Assembly: GCA_018712705.1 (NCBI GenBank)
Contig: DVGM01000034.1
Span: 38,263-102,262 of the forward strand
Direction: 5' to 3'
DNA length: 64,000 nt
DNA from: Aphodousia faecalis
Lineage (GTDB): Bacteria > Pseudomonadota > Gammaproteobacteria > Burkholderiales > Burkholderiaceae_F
Positions 46,195-55,136 of the stretch are shown one piece after another (position 1 is the stretch's first letter; each line of letters opens with the position of its first letter). The notes under the pieces are model-generated. The model was not told where the DNA came from, ran no database searches, and was given only the letters and a program-made list of their open reading frames with translations. The position numbers and the translations under genes are program-made.

Positions 46195-47607
46195 ATGACC
46201 GAATCCATCACTTTTCTTTCTCAAACGCGTCCGAATTGTGAACTGAGTGCCTGTGGTTTGACGCTAAATATCAGTCGCCAACGCTTAACTTGTGTTCAGT
46301 ACGAAAATCTTTTACAAAAAGCTAAAGACTGTGGCCTCATAGACAAGCAGCGTCAGATGGTGGATGGCGAAGTTGTCAATGCCAGTGAAAAAAGACAGGC
46401 CTTACATACCTCTTTACGTTCTGAAAATATCAATAGCCCGCACTACGAAGAGGTTAATCAAACCCGGGAAAGAATGTACGTCTTGGCTCGAGCAGTTCGT
46501 GAAGGGCAGTGGCTCGGAGCAAGCGGAAAGAAAATTACCGATGTGATCAATATTGGTATCGGTGGCTCAGAAATGGGACCTCACGCGGTCTACCATGCTT
46601 TGCGTGATGTAAATCCCTCCATCAGACTTCATTTTCTGTCGGCCGTTGACGGCATTTTGGCTGATCGGATTTTAAGCGTTTTGGATCCCGAGACGACGCT
46701 TACTGTTGTTTCAAGTAAAAGTTTTTCAACTCGCGAAACAATGCTCAATGCTGAGCTTGTTAATGAGTGGTATGCGAAGGCAGGCATTGTCGGAAAAGAA
46801 AAACGCGCTAAGCATGTTTTTCTTGTCAGCGCCAAAGAAAATGCCTGTGAATTAATGGATTTGCCCGAGCAAAATCGTTTCCCGATTTGGTCCTGGGTGG
46901 GCGGCCGCTTTTCCGTGTGGGGCGCGATCGGTTTGCCGCTTGTGATTGCTTTGGGGCCTGAGGTCTTCTCGGCATTCCTGCACGGTGCCTACGAGATGGA
47001 TCGCCATATGTTAAGTGCCGAACCCGAACAAAATTTGCCCTTAACATTGGCCCTTCTTTCATACTGGAACTCAACGGAACTTCAAATGCAGTCGCATTGT
47101 CTTTTGCCTTATGACGAAAGACTGCGTTTGGTTGTGGCTTGGCTTCAGCAGTTGGAAATGGAAAGTTTGGGTAAAAGTGAAAGACCGGATGGATCCGTTA
47201 TTACTTCTCGTACGGGTCAAGCCGTTTGGGGCGGATTCGGCAATGAAGCCCAGCACTCCTTTTATCAATGGTTAAGAGACGGAAGCGGCCGTACCAGTAT
47301 CGATTTGGTATGGTGTGAAGAGGCCGGACACCGTCATGCGCACCACCATTTAGTGCTCAATGCCAACGCTCAAGCTCAGGCTCAGGCACTTGTGACGCGA
47401 CAAACTCCGTCGGCAGAGTTTTTTAATGCTGTTTCCACTATTTGTATTAAGAAACTAACACCAGAGACACTGGGGGCATTTATGGCTTTGTATGAACACA
47501 AGACAACCATGCTTGCCACGCTTTACGGACTGAATGCTTTTGATCAACCGGCCGTGGAATACGGTAAGCGTTTGTGCCGTGAATTGGAAGCAAAACTGGC
47601 ATCCTGA
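46195..47607 (+). CDS. pgi: Glucose-6-phosphate isomerase
   Basis: Interconverts glucose and fructose 6-phosphates. 470 residues, shorter than E. coli Pgi (549) but with the core motifs: INIGIGGSEMGP near 119, SKSFSTRETMLNA, GGRFSVWGAIGLP and a C-terminal-region GQAVWGGFGNEAQHSFYQ. Several N-terminal residues are missing relative to the long form, as in other compact Pgi proteins. No Shine-Dalgarno site is clear at the ATG; a terminator lies just upstream. The stop is 13 nt before waaC, so the three genes pgi-waaC-waaA(-thiD) form one unit. Confidence 0.95.
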   Translation: MTESITFLSQTRPNCELSACGLTLNISRQRLTCVQYENLLQKAKDCGLIDKQRQMVDGEVVNASEKRQALHTSLRSENINSPHYEEVNQTRERMYVLARAVREGQWLGASGKKITDVINIGIGGSEMGPHAVYHALRDVNPSIRLHFLSAVDGILADRILSVLDPETTLTVVSSKSFSTRETMLNAELVNEWYAKAGIVGKEKRAKHVFLVSAKENACELMDLPEQNRFPIWSWVGGRFSVWGAIGLPLVIALGPEVFSAFLHGAYEMDRHMLSAEPEQNLPLTLALLSYWNSTELQMQSHCLLPYDERLRLVVAWLQQLEMESLGKSERPDGSVITSRTGQAVWGGFGNEAQHSFYQWLRDGSGRTSIDLVWCEEAGHRHAHHHLVLNANAQAQAQALVTRQTPSAEFFNAVSTICIKKLTPETLGAFMALYEHKTTMLATLYGLNAFDQPAVEYGKRLCRELEAKLAS

Positions 47608-47620
47608 GGAACCATTAGTC

Positions 47621-48586
47621 ATGACGCGTCGAGCTTTAATTGTCAAAACCACCTCTATGGGTGATGTGATTCACGCACTGCCAGCCGTAGCAGACTTGGC
47701 TAAAGCTCAGCCGGATTTGCAGATTGATTGGGTCGTTGAAAAAAGTTTTGCCGACATTCCCCGATTAAGCCGCTATGTGAATACCGTACATGAGGTGGCG
47801 GTCAGACAATGGCGAAAGCACGTTTTGAGTTCCCAGACATGGAGGGAAGTTGGCCGAGTTCGTGTCGCACTGCAATCGGCGCACTATGAACGGGTGGTGG
47901 ATCTTCAAGGACTTTTAAAAAGTGCGGTAATCGGTCGTTGGAGTCAATCGTTTTTATTGGGTTACGATAAAAACAGTATTAAGGAGCCCTGGGCCAGCCG
48001 TTTCTACGATCAAACCTTCTCTATCTCCAAGTCGCTTAGTGCCGTTACTCGTTGTCGGATGCTTATGGGGGCGGCGTTTGATTACGACTTCAAAGCCTAT
48101 CCATTGGATTTTGGCCTGAGAACAATTGAAGCTTTCTGTGATTCATCGCCTTATGCGGTCTTTTTAGTCAATACCAGTCGTGAGACAAAATTGTGGCCTG
48201 AAGATAAGTGGGTCGCTTTGGCAAAAGACTGCCACAAGGCGGGTTTGTCCATTCGTTTGCTTTGGGGATCAGAAGCAGAACACGAGCGGGTTCAACGCAT
48301 TGCTTGCTCTGCAGGGGATTTTTGCCAAGTGCTTCCTCGTATGTCCATAAAAGATTGTGCGGCGGTTTTGCAGAAAGCCTCTTTTGTGGTGGGAGTGGAT
48401 ACGGGGCTTACCCATTTGGCAGCGGCCACGCAGCGCCCCACCGTTGGTCTTTTCTTGGACTATCCGATTGAACTGGTCGGTTTAACCGGTGGATGTGTGA
48501 AAAGTTTAGGCGGTGTCGGAGCGAATCCGGCCGTCTCCGAAGTAAAATCCGCTTTAACACAGTTGGGTTTGGACCTCTTTCAATGA
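47621..48586 (+). CDS. waaC: Lipopolysaccharide heptosyltransferase I
   Basis: GT9 enzyme adding the first heptose to Kdo2-lipid A. 321 residues from ATG 47621 (GAGGAACC upstream). VKTTSMGDVIHALPAVADL near 8-26 and the C-terminal VGVDTGLTHLAAATQRPTVGLF are characteristic. The stop overlaps the waaA start (ATGA). It uses the ADP-heptose made by the divergent operon. Confidence 0.95.
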   Translation: MTRRALIVKTTSMGDVIHALPAVADLAKAQPDLQIDWVVEKSFADIPRLSRYVNTVHEVAVRQWRKHVLSSQTWREVGRVRVALQSAHYERVVDLQGLLKSAVIGRWSQSFLLGYDKNSIKEPWASRFYDQTFSISKSLSAVTRCRMLMGAAFDYDFKAYPLDFGLRTIEAFCDSSPYAVFLVNTSRETKLWPEDKWVALAKDCHKAGLSIRLLWGSEAEHERVQRIACSAGDFCQVLPRMSIKDCAAVLQKASFVVGVDTGLTHLAAATQRPTVGLFLDYPIELVGLTGGCVKSLGGVGANPAVSEVKSALTQLGLDLFQ

Positions 48587-49869
48587 ACATTTCCCCTAAA
48601 GGTTATCGCTATTTAGTGCCGGCGCTTTTGCCGTTGGCAGGACTTTATCTATTGTGGCGGGCAAGAAAGCAGCCCTCGTATCTCAAACATTGGGGAGAGC
48701 GCTTTGCGTGGTCTGATTTTCCCTCTCCCAGAGCCAGCCATCCTGTGGTCTGGATTCACGCGGTTAGTGTCGGTGAAACCAATGCCACTCGACCGCTTGT
48801 TCGGGCTATTTTGAATCAGTGGCCTCAGTGCGACATTTTGCTCACCCACATGACGCCTACGGGACGAGAGGCGGGACAAAAAATTGTTCAGTTAGATCCG
48901 CAAAGGATCCGTCAGTGCTTTTTGCCCTACGATGCGGTTTATGCGGTGCGTAAGTTTTTGCGCCAGACTCGACCCGCCATGGGCCTTTTAATGGAAACTG
49001 AAGTTTGGCCGACTGTTTTAGAGGAGGCCCATGCATTGGGTATCCCTATGGCCTTGGTTAACGCTCGTTTGTCTGAAAAATCATTTAATCAGGCGATGCG
49101 GGTGCCGGAGCTCATGAAAAAAGCTATGGGGCGGTTTTCCAAGGTATGCGCTCAGGCTGAAAGTGATGCTCAACGTTTAAAGGCGATAGGAACGGTGGAA
49201 CCGGTGATTACCGGCTCGCTTAAATTTGATATTCAGGCGCCAGCGGAAGCCTTGGCAAAAGCTGCGCAGTGGAAGTCGGGCATTTCAAAGCCTATTGTGA
49301 TGTTTGCCAGTACCCGTGATGGGGAGGAAGCCCTCATTGTTGAGTCGCTTAAAGAGCAAGCAAAACCTGAGGTTTGTTATCTATTGGTGCCCCGTCATCC
49401 GCAGCGCTTTGCAGAAGTAGAAGAGCTTTTAAAGTCAGCCGGTCTACGTTATCAAAAACGCAGTCTTTTAAAGAGTCCGGATGATATTCAAAAAGACACC
49501 CAAGTGATTTTGGGTGATTCCATGGGCGAAATGTTCTTTTATTGCGCCCTCTCGGATGTCACCCTGATGGGGGGGAGCTTTAAGCCCTTTGGTTGCCAGA
49601 ATGTCATTGAACCGGCAAGTGTAGGGGTTCCGGTTATTGTGGGTCCCAGTACATTTAATTTTTCAATGGTGGTTGAAAAAGGAATGGAGGCGGGGGCTAT
49701 TACACAGGTTGAGGATGTGGCAAGGGCAGTGGATTTAGCGCATCAATGGCTGATGAATCCCGAATTGCTGGCAAGTCTCAAAGCCAATGCGTTGACCTTC
49801 TCAAAAATGTACGTTGGTGCTACTGAGAGAACCATGTCTGTTTTGGAGACGCTATGGAAAAAACAATAA
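48583..49869 (+). CDS. waaA: Kdo transferase
   Basis: Adds Kdo from CMP-Kdo to lipid IVA at the inner membrane. 428 residues from ATG 48583. One N-terminal membrane-associating helix (YLVPALLPLAGLYLLW), then the GT30 domains: WIHAVSVGETNA with the catalytic glutamate, METEVWP, and GGSFKPFGCQNVIEPA. It overlaps waaC by 4 nt and thiD by 16 nt. Confidence 0.96.
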   Translation: MNISPKGYRYLVPALLPLAGLYLLWRARKQPSYLKHWGERFAWSDFPSPRASHPVVWIHAVSVGETNATRPLVRAILNQWPQCDILLTHMTPTGREAGQKIVQLDPQRIRQCFLPYDAVYAVRKFLRQTRPAMGLLMETEVWPTVLEEAHALGIPMALVNARLSEKSFNQAMRVPELMKKAMGRFSKVCAQAESDAQRLKAIGTVEPVITGSLKFDIQAPAEALAKAAQWKSGISKPIVMFASTRDGEEALIVESLKEQAKPEVCYLLVPRHPQRFAEVEELLKSAGLRYQKRSLLKSPDDIQKDTQVILGDSMGEMFFYCALSDVTLMGGSFKPFGCQNVIEPASVGVPVIVGPSTFNFSMVVEKGMEAGAITQVEDVARAVDLAHQWLMNPELLASLKANALTFSKMYVGATERTMSVLETLWKKQ

Positions 49870-50675
49870 TCCCCAATGTCTTAACCATTGCCGGCGTTGA
49901 TCCGTCGGGCGGGGCCGGTGTCCTTGCCGATATTAAGTCCATAAGCGCATTAGGTGGCTATGGGTGTGGTGTGATTGCGGCCTTGACTGCCCAAAACACT
50001 TGTGCGGTAACGGGAGTTTGCCCGGTTCCGGCCTCTTTTGTCCGCGAGCAGTTAGAGACGCTTTTTGAAGATGTTCGAATTGACGCGGTCAAGATCGGCA
50101 TGCTTTCCGATGTAGCGGTTATTGAAGAGGTTGCCCGAGCACTTGATCGATATCGTCCGCGTTTTGTGGTGCTCGATCCGGTCATGGTTGCTAAAAGTGG
50201 CGATCGTTTGTTGCCGGAAAATTGTGTGCAAGCTCTCAAGACGAAATTGTTGCCGTTGGCCACGGTTTTAACACCGAATTTGCCCGAAGCGGCGGTCTTG
50301 GCAGGGGAAGCTGAAATTACTCAAGAAGGGCAGATGCAGGCCCTTGCCGATAAGCTTTTACCTTTAATGGGTAAAGACAGTTGGCTACTGTTAAAAGGCG
50401 GTCATCTAACTGGTGCTGAAGTGCCGGATCTGCTAACAAACGGGGAAGTGAACGTTGTTTTTAAAGCCGACCGAATTGAGACAAAAAATACACATGGAAC
50501 CGGCTGCACCTTGTCATCGGCTCTGGCCACCTTGTTGCCGCAATGTGAGACAGTGCCCGAAGCGGTTGAAAAAGCAAAAAAATACCTTTGGGAGGCCATT
50601 TCTCATTCCGAAGACTTAACCGTCGGTCACGGACATGGACCGGTTCACCATTTTTATAAATTTTTAACCCGTTGA
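49854..50675 (+). CDS. thiD: Hydroxymethylpyrimidine/phosphomethylpyrimidine kinase
   Basis: ThiD phosphorylates HMP and HMP-P for thiamine synthesis. 273 residues with TIAGVDPSGGAGVLADIKS near the start, VLDPVMVAKSGDRLL, and NTHGTGCTLSSALA with the catalytic cysteine and anion-hole glycine. The ATG lies 16 nt inside waaA, so expression is coupled to lipopolysaccharide genes, without a known functional reason. No TPP riboswitch was seen, as expected for an internal operon gene. Confidence 0.95.
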   Translation: MEKTIIPNVLTIAGVDPSGGAGVLADIKSISALGGYGCGVIAALTAQNTCAVTGVCPVPASFVREQLETLFEDVRIDAVKIGMLSDVAVIEEVARALDRYRPRFVVLDPVMVAKSGDRLLPENCVQALKTKLLPLATVLTPNLPEAAVLAGEAEITQEGQMQALADKLLPLMGKDSWLLLKGGHLTGAEVPDLLTNGEVNVVFKADRIETKNTHGTGCTLSSALATLLPQCETVPEAVEKAKKYLWEAISHSEDLTVGHGHGPVHHFYKFLTR

Positions 50676-50761
50676 TATTGTTGAGGAATTAAAAAAGTTT
50701 AGAGTTTTTTAATAAAACGGGTTGCTTTTCAACCAGTGTATCTGTATGATTCCACTTCTCT

Positions 50762-50838
50762 GGCGGGTTAGCTCAGTCGGTTAGAGCAGAGGAATCATAA
50801 TCCTTGTGTCCGGGGTTCGAGTCCCTGACTCGCCACCA
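50762..50838 (+). tRNA. tRNA-Met (CAT), elongator type
   Basis: A 77-nt cloverleaf with CCA encoded. Acceptor GGCGGGT/ACTCGCC, D arm with GTTAGAGC, anticodon stem GAGGA/TCCTT around loop ATCATAA (anticodon CAT), and TTCGAGTC T-loop. A paired first acceptor base pair excludes initiator tRNA. The isoleucine-CAT type cannot be fully ruled out by sequence alone. Confidence 0.93.
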
Positions 50839-50850
50839 GAATTTAAGAAG

Positions 50851-50877
50851 CGGGAGGTCGAATGGCCTCCCGTTTTG
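50851..50877 (+). terminator. Terminator after tRNA-Met
   Basis: CGGGAGG (50851-50857) / CCTCCCG (50866-50872), then TTTTG. Confidence 0.78.
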
Positions 50878-50948
50878 CATTCCCATACCGAATTTTTCCG
50901 ATACGTTCCTACATTACTTTTTCAGTTCCTTTTTTGTTTTGTATCGGT

Positions 50949-51036
50949 ATACTGTATATCGTTCATTCGGCATTTGTACAAGTTGGACAGTCACTGTCTA
51001 AAATAGACAGTTGTTAGACAGTTAGTTGTTCAGTTT
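50949..51036 (+). repeat. ACAGT-type repeats upstream of the AlbA_2 gene
   Basis: GGACAGTCACTGTCT (50985-50999) is a near-perfect dyad. It is followed by two 11-base direct copies, TAGACAGTTGT (51004-51014) and TAGACAGTTAG (51015-51025). ACTGTATAT lies just before (about 50951). They cover the promoter region and look like operators. Confidence 0.6.
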
Positions 51037-51062
51037 GACAATAACCTAAAAAGAGGCAATTC

Positions 51063-52538
51063 ATGATTGTTAAACAAGAAGTGATTGATGCAATTCGCCT
51101 AATGAGACGTATTGGTGCCGATACCCAAAGATGTGAAGTCAAAAAATCGGTTCAAGAGTTGCCGAGAAATCTTCCAGAAACTATTTCTGCTTTTTCCAAC
51201 ATGCATGGCGGGATGATCATTTTGGGACTTGAAGAGAGTAATGGATTTCGTCCAGCTGTCGGATTTGATGCAGATAGGATCTATAAGCAGTTACAAACGA
51301 TAGGTGATCGTTTTACGCCTGTTGTTCGCATGGAGATCGAAAAAGTTCCTTTTGAAGGACAAATGTTAGTTGTCGCGCTTGTCAATGAGTTACCTAAAGA
51401 TCGGAAACCTTGCTTTATAACTGCCAGAGGATGTTACGAAGGTTCTTTTATTCGTTCCGGCGATGGAGATCGACATTTAACAGCCTATGAAGTCGATCAA
51501 TTATTGGAAGAGCGACATCAACCGCAGCATGATATTGAACCAGTTGAGCGGGCGAGTCTTGACGATTTGGATCAAGATTCGCTCAAAGCGATTATTAAAA
51601 GAGCAAAAGAACTTTTCCCAAGGGTTTTTGGCAAGCTTGATGATGAAATTATTTTGATCCAGCTGGGGGTATGTACTCGAGTTGAAGGTCGAGTCCATCC
51701 AACTCTAGCAGGGCTGTTAGCATTAGGAATATTCCCGCAGCAGTATTTTCCCCGCTTGGAGGTTGTTTTCACGGTCTATGCGGGAACGACGAAAGAAGGC
51801 AATCTAAAGACTGGGGAAAGGTATGTGGACTCAAAGGAAATAGTTGGTTCCATTCCTAATATGCTGATGGATACGTTGTCGTTGGTTCGGCAACGAATGA
51901 ACACAGGGGCGGTAATTCAGGGAGGTCTTAGAAAAGATATTCCTGATTACCCACTGATTGCGGTCAGAGAGGCTGTTGCCAATGCTCTGCAACATCGGGA
52001 TTACTCTCAAGGTGGCCGAGGTTCGCAGGTTCAAGTTAACTTGTATTCGGATCGTTTAGAAATTATTAATCCTGGGGGATTATATGGTTCGACAACGGTG
52101 GAGTCGTTGGGTAAGGAAGGAATTTCTTCTACGAGAAATGAGTTTTTATCCAGACTTTTAACCTATACGCCATTTGATGATGGCTATGTTGTTGAAAACA
52201 AAGGAACAGGTTTCATGACGATTGAGTCTTCCCTGGCAGCGGCGCTAATGCCACCTCCTAAAGTTCACAATTCGCTTACTTTTTTCAAATTAACCTTTGA
52301 AAAGCGGAGAAAAACTGAAGAAGAAATTTCTGAACGTTCCTGGAAGAATCTAGAAGAAGCGATTCTCTCTGAGCTTGAAAAGTGCGGAAGTGCTTCAACT
52401 AAAGAGTTGATGGCTAAGTCAGGCTACTCGAGACAGACAATCATTAATCACGTAAAAAAGATGGTTAAAACCGGTTTTCTTGAGCCAATAGAACCTAAAA
52501 ACAGTCCTAAGCAGCGCTATCGATTGGTTCGAAAATAG
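51063..52538 (+). CDS. AlbA_2 (Schlafen-type) / HATPase_c_4 / winged-helix protein
   Basis: 491 residues of a family often annotated as RecG-like helicase or transcriptional regulator. N-terminal AlbA_2 domain at about 15-130 (EVKKS, FSNMHGGMIILGLEE, CYEGSFIRSGDGDRHLT). A GHKL-type ATPase_4 part follows near 295-375 (AVREAVANALQHRDYS with the N-box, NLYSDRLEIINPGGL, GTGFMTIE). A C-terminal winged helix lies near 440-490 (ASTKELMAKSGYSRQTIINHVKKM). It is a single gene after tRNA-Met. ACAGT-type repeats flank it on both sides, consistent with self-regulation. Cellular role unknown; stress or defence roles are suggested for relatives. Confidence 0.88.
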   Translation: MIVKQEVIDAIRLMRRIGADTQRCEVKKSVQELPRNLPETISAFSNMHGGMIILGLEESNGFRPAVGFDADRIYKQLQTIGDRFTPVVRMEIEKVPFEGQMLVVALVNELPKDRKPCFITARGCYEGSFIRSGDGDRHLTAYEVDQLLEERHQPQHDIEPVERASLDDLDQDSLKAIIKRAKELFPRVFGKLDDEIILIQLGVCTRVEGRVHPTLAGLLALGIFPQQYFPRLEVVFTVYAGTTKEGNLKTGERYVDSKEIVGSIPNMLMDTLSLVRQRMNTGAVIQGGLRKDIPDYPLIAVREAVANALQHRDYSQGGRGSQVQVNLYSDRLEIINPGGLYGSTTVESLGKEGISSTRNEFLSRLLTYTPFDDGYVVENKGTGFMTIESSLAAALMPPPKVHNSLTFFKLTFEKRRKTEEEISERSWKNLEEAILSELEKCGSASTKELMAKSGYSRQTIINHVKKMVKTGFLEPIEPKNSPKQRYRLVRK

Positions 52539-52570
52539 TTTGGTCTATTCAGAAAATTTGAATACCAATT

Positions 52571-52629
52571 AGACAGTTAACTGTAAAGAGTAGAGAGTAA
52601 CTGTAAAACTACTGTATATACTTTACAGT
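52571..52629 (+). repeat. ACAGT-type dyads downstream of the AlbA_2 gene
   Basis: ACAGTTAACTGT (52573-52584) is a perfect 12-base palindrome. ACTGTAAA (52600-52607) and TTTACAGT (52622-52629) form an inverted pair enclosing ACTGTATATA. The half-site matches the upstream repeats. Confidence 0.6.
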
Positions 52630-52802
52630 GCGTTGGGTAATTTAAATTTTTTGCAATACCATCATGAATCTGTCGAGGAAAGGTTGATTTGTGATCAAGC
52701 GTTTTGTTCAAAATGTGATCACGCTCAGATAAGTTGGGAAAATAACAGTGTGGTTTAGCAAATTTTGTATAGTGCCAACTGTCCGGGTCATCAATTTTTT
52801 TG

Positions 52803-52836
52803 CATTAAAAAGCCCCCAAGTTTTGAACCTTGGGGG
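52803..52836 (-). terminator. Terminator of the first usp gene
   Basis: CCCCCAAG (52813-52820) / CTTGGGGG (52829-52836), then CTTTTTAA on the minus strand. Confidence 0.85.
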
Positions 52837-52863
52837 TCTGAATCATGCCGTTGCTGTTAAAAC

Positions 52864-53760
52864 TTAGGCTTCACCGGGAACGATGAAGATCGGCATTCTG
52901 CAGGAAGCCACCATGGCACGGGTGGAACTACCAAAGACCAACGAGCTAATGCGGCCTTTACCATGCGAACCCATTACAACCATGTTGAGATTTTCATCGG
53001 CATAGTGGGTCAGTGTCGTTTGTAACGAACCGCGCAACTCAACAGGTTTAGCTTTAAGGCCTGCCGCTTTCAATTGAGCCAGAGGCGACTCAACAGCGTT
53101 GGTGTACTCTTTATGTTCGTACTTGGGTAAGAGTTTGTCGAGTTCAAGCACGCCCTTATCCAGAAGTTCTGACGGAACCGTCTCTTCATCCGCATGAACA
53201 TAAATGACTTCAAAGGAAGCATCGGTGCCGAACAAATCCTTATTCTGGACCGCAAATTTTGTGCAAAGATCGCCAAAGCCTGAGCCATCAACTGCGATGC
53301 CGATCCTAAGATTTTCATCTTTGGGGGTGTAATGTTCACGGCATACGAGAACAGGGCATGTGGCCCGGGCGATTGTGCCCAAAGAGACAGAACCTAAATA
53401 AAGATTCTTTAAAGCACTTAAACCTCGAGCGCCCATCACAATAAGGTCTGCACCGATTTCATGGGCGTAGCTTGCGATAACCTTGGCCGGGTGACCGATC
53501 TTACTGGTCTTAATGACATTTTCAGGCAACGTTGCGATATCTTCAGCCATGTCTTCAAATACCGCTTTGATTTTGTCATCGTAGTGCCAAGACTGAATAT
53601 CAAAATCCCCTTCTTCCATCGGATGCTCAATATAAGGTTTTTGCACGTAGAGCAACTCAATCTGCGGTTTTTGATTTTCAAGCCAAGATTTTCTGCTCGT
53701 CACAAAACGAATCGCTTCTCGGCAGTCCGCACCACCGTCAATAGGAATCAATACACGCAT
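52864..53760 (-). CDS. Tandem-domain universal stress protein (copy 1)
   Basis: 298 residues made of two UspA domains, as in UspE-type proteins. Each keeps the ATP-binding G-2x-G-9x-G-S/T pattern: GARGLSALKNLYLGS in the first and GSHGKGRISSLVFGS in the second. Start at ATG 53760 (MRVLIPIDGGADC) with GGAG 7 nt upstream. Next to a close paralogue on the same strand, separated by about 200 nt with its own terminator, so the two may be regulated apart. Confidence 0.93.
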   Translation of the reverse strand: MRVLIPIDGGADCREAIRFVTSRKSWLENQKPQIELLYVQKPYIEHPMEEGDFDIQSWHYDDKIKAVFEDMAEDIATLPENVIKTSKIGHPAKVIASYAHEIGADLIVMGARGLSALKNLYLGSVSLGTIARATCPVLVCREHYTPKDENLRIGIAVDGSGFGDLCTKFAVQNKDLFGTDASFEVIYVHADEETVPSELLDKGVLELDKLLPKYEHKEYTNAVESPLAQLKAAGLKAKPVELRGSLQTTLTHYADENLNMVVMGSHGKGRISSLVFGSSTRAMVASCRMPIFIVPGEA

Positions 53761-53904
53761 AAAACACTCCGTATATGAACAATAAACCATTTAAACTCAA
53801 TAAGTTATATGAAGATATTGAGCTGTTTCTCTCTTAATTTCAGTGTACGCCGATTCCGTGTTTACGAGTAAGGGTAAACGCTAATTATTGATAAAAGGCA
53901 AAGA

Positions 53905-53950
53905 AAAGAAAGGGCCCTTTGCGACAAAATCGCTCGGGGCTCGTGAGAAG
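53905..53950 (-). terminator. Possible terminator of the second usp gene
   Basis: Minus-strand GCCC..GCGA / TCGC..GGGC stem near 53910-53940 followed by a CTTTCTTTTCTTT run. Imperfect, so only a moderate call. Confidence 0.4.
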
Positions 53951-53979
53951 GCTTTGCTAAATAACAAAACCATTATTGT

Positions 53980-54870
53980 TTAGACATTGGGCACCACCAA
54001 AATCGGTAAATTGGTCGCCGCAATCATGGCACGGGTGGAGCTACCGAACACGAGTGAGCGAAGCGCGCCTTTGCCGTGCGTACCCATGACCATCACATCG
54101 AGATGTTCGTCAGCGTATTTCGGAAGAACGTCTTCGGGATTGCCGATAAGTTTCACAGCTTTGACCGGAACGCCTGCGATATCGAACTTTTCAACCGGAG
54201 ACTTCACGGAGGCTTCAAATTCGAGTCCTTGGATTTCTTCCCAGGTCATTTGAGGCGGAATCGGGCCTTCGTTGACAAAGTCCGGCGCGTAAAGCGGATC
54301 GTCCGGCACAACATTAATGATTTCAAATGTCGCATCCTTGCCAAAGAAGTGACGGTGAGCGATCAAATAGTCCGCGCACTTGGGGCCAAAGGGAGAGTCG
54401 TCAACGGACAGGCCCACATGCAGACCGGAAGGTTTCACTTCCGTCGTTTGACGGAAAACAAGCACCGGGCACTTGGAAGAGGCAATTGTGGCCAGCGACA
54501 CAGAACCTAAATAGAGGTTTTGCAGTGCGCTTAATCCGCGAGCGCCCATGACGATCAAATCGGCCTTATGTTCATTAGCGTATTGCGGAATAACTTGAGC
54601 GGGGTGCCCCACCAAGGAAGTCTTTTTCACGTCCCCGGGAATTGCATCAATTTCTTCACGCATGCCGGACCACACGGCCTTGGAACGCGCTTCGTAATAC
54701 GCTCCCATGTCAAACTCGGCTTGCTCCGCGGCCCGTTCCACTATCGGTTTTTGGACATAAACGAGTTCAACTTCCGGTTTTTCTTGTTCAAACCATTCTT
54801 TTTTCGAGGCAATGAATCGAATCGCTTCACGGCAGTCTCTACCGCCATCAACAGGAACTATCACACGCAT
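53980..54870 (-). CDS. Tandem-domain universal stress protein (copy 2)
   Basis: 296 residues, start at ATG 54870 (MRVIVPVDGGRDC). Two UspA domains with GARGLSALQNLYLGS and GTHGKGALRSLVFGS nucleotide-binding loops. Shares the N-terminal FMRVxxPxDGGxDCREAIRFxxS block and the C-terminal FGSSTRAMxAxxxPIxxVP block with its neighbour, so it is a tandem duplicate, but the middle domains differ in the acidic linker. Faces away from pheST with a roughly 260-nt gap. Confidence 0.93.
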   Translation of the reverse strand: MRVIVPVDGGRDCREAIRFIASKKEWFEQEKPEVELVYVQKPIVERAAEQAEFDMGAYYEARSKAVWSGMREEIDAIPGDVKKTSLVGHPAQVIPQYANEHKADLIVMGARGLSALQNLYLGSVSLATIASSKCPVLVFRQTTEVKPSGLHVGLSVDDSPFGPKCADYLIAHRHFFGKDATFEIINVVPDDPLYAPDFVNEGPIPPQMTWEEIQGLEFEASVKSPVEKFDIAGVPVKAVKLIGNPEDVLPKYADEHLDVMVMGTHGKGALRSLVFGSSTRAMIAATNLPILVVPNV

Positions 54871-55072
54871 AAATCCATTCTCCATGTTATGTTTGTTTAT
54901 TTCGGAGGGATCGCAAAAAATTCTTTAAATTCAACAAGTTGATAATTATGAATTTTTGCCTCTGTCCTTAATTCCAGTGTACTCCGATACGAGGTGTTCA
55001 GAGCAACTTTTTTCATGGGCAATGGCTCAGGGAAAAAGCGCTAAAAGTAAGGAAAAAGCCTTGAAAATCAGA

Positions 55073-55101
55073 GTGAAAAGCGATTTTGTTCGGACTATAA
55101 T
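55073..55101 (+). promoter_or_regulatory. pheST promoter
   Basis: -35-like GTGAAA (55073-55078), 17-nt spacer, perfect -10 TATAAT (55096-55101). The start codon is 36 nt beyond the -10, so there is no room for a classic pheST leader-peptide attenuator. Confidence 0.6.
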
Positions 55102-55136
55102 TAAACCTTTCTTTGACTTATAACAAGCGAATAATC

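Larger units (their letters stand above)
52539..52863. other. Intergenic region after the AlbA_2 gene
   Basis: About 325 nt, AT-rich. The first 100 nt hold ACTGT/ACAGT dyads; the right end is the usp terminator. In between I see no gene. Confidence 0.5.

Noticed and set aside
46002..46211. N-terminal extension of the rfaE1 frame
   Set aside because: It crosses the pgi promoter and terminator, and a GTG with a good ribosome site at 46001 gives the usual domain length.
52775..52790. Short similarity to the tRNA-Met 3' part (TGTCCGGG) as an attachment repeat
   Set aside because: Only about eight or nine bases match and not at the tRNA end, too little for an att site.
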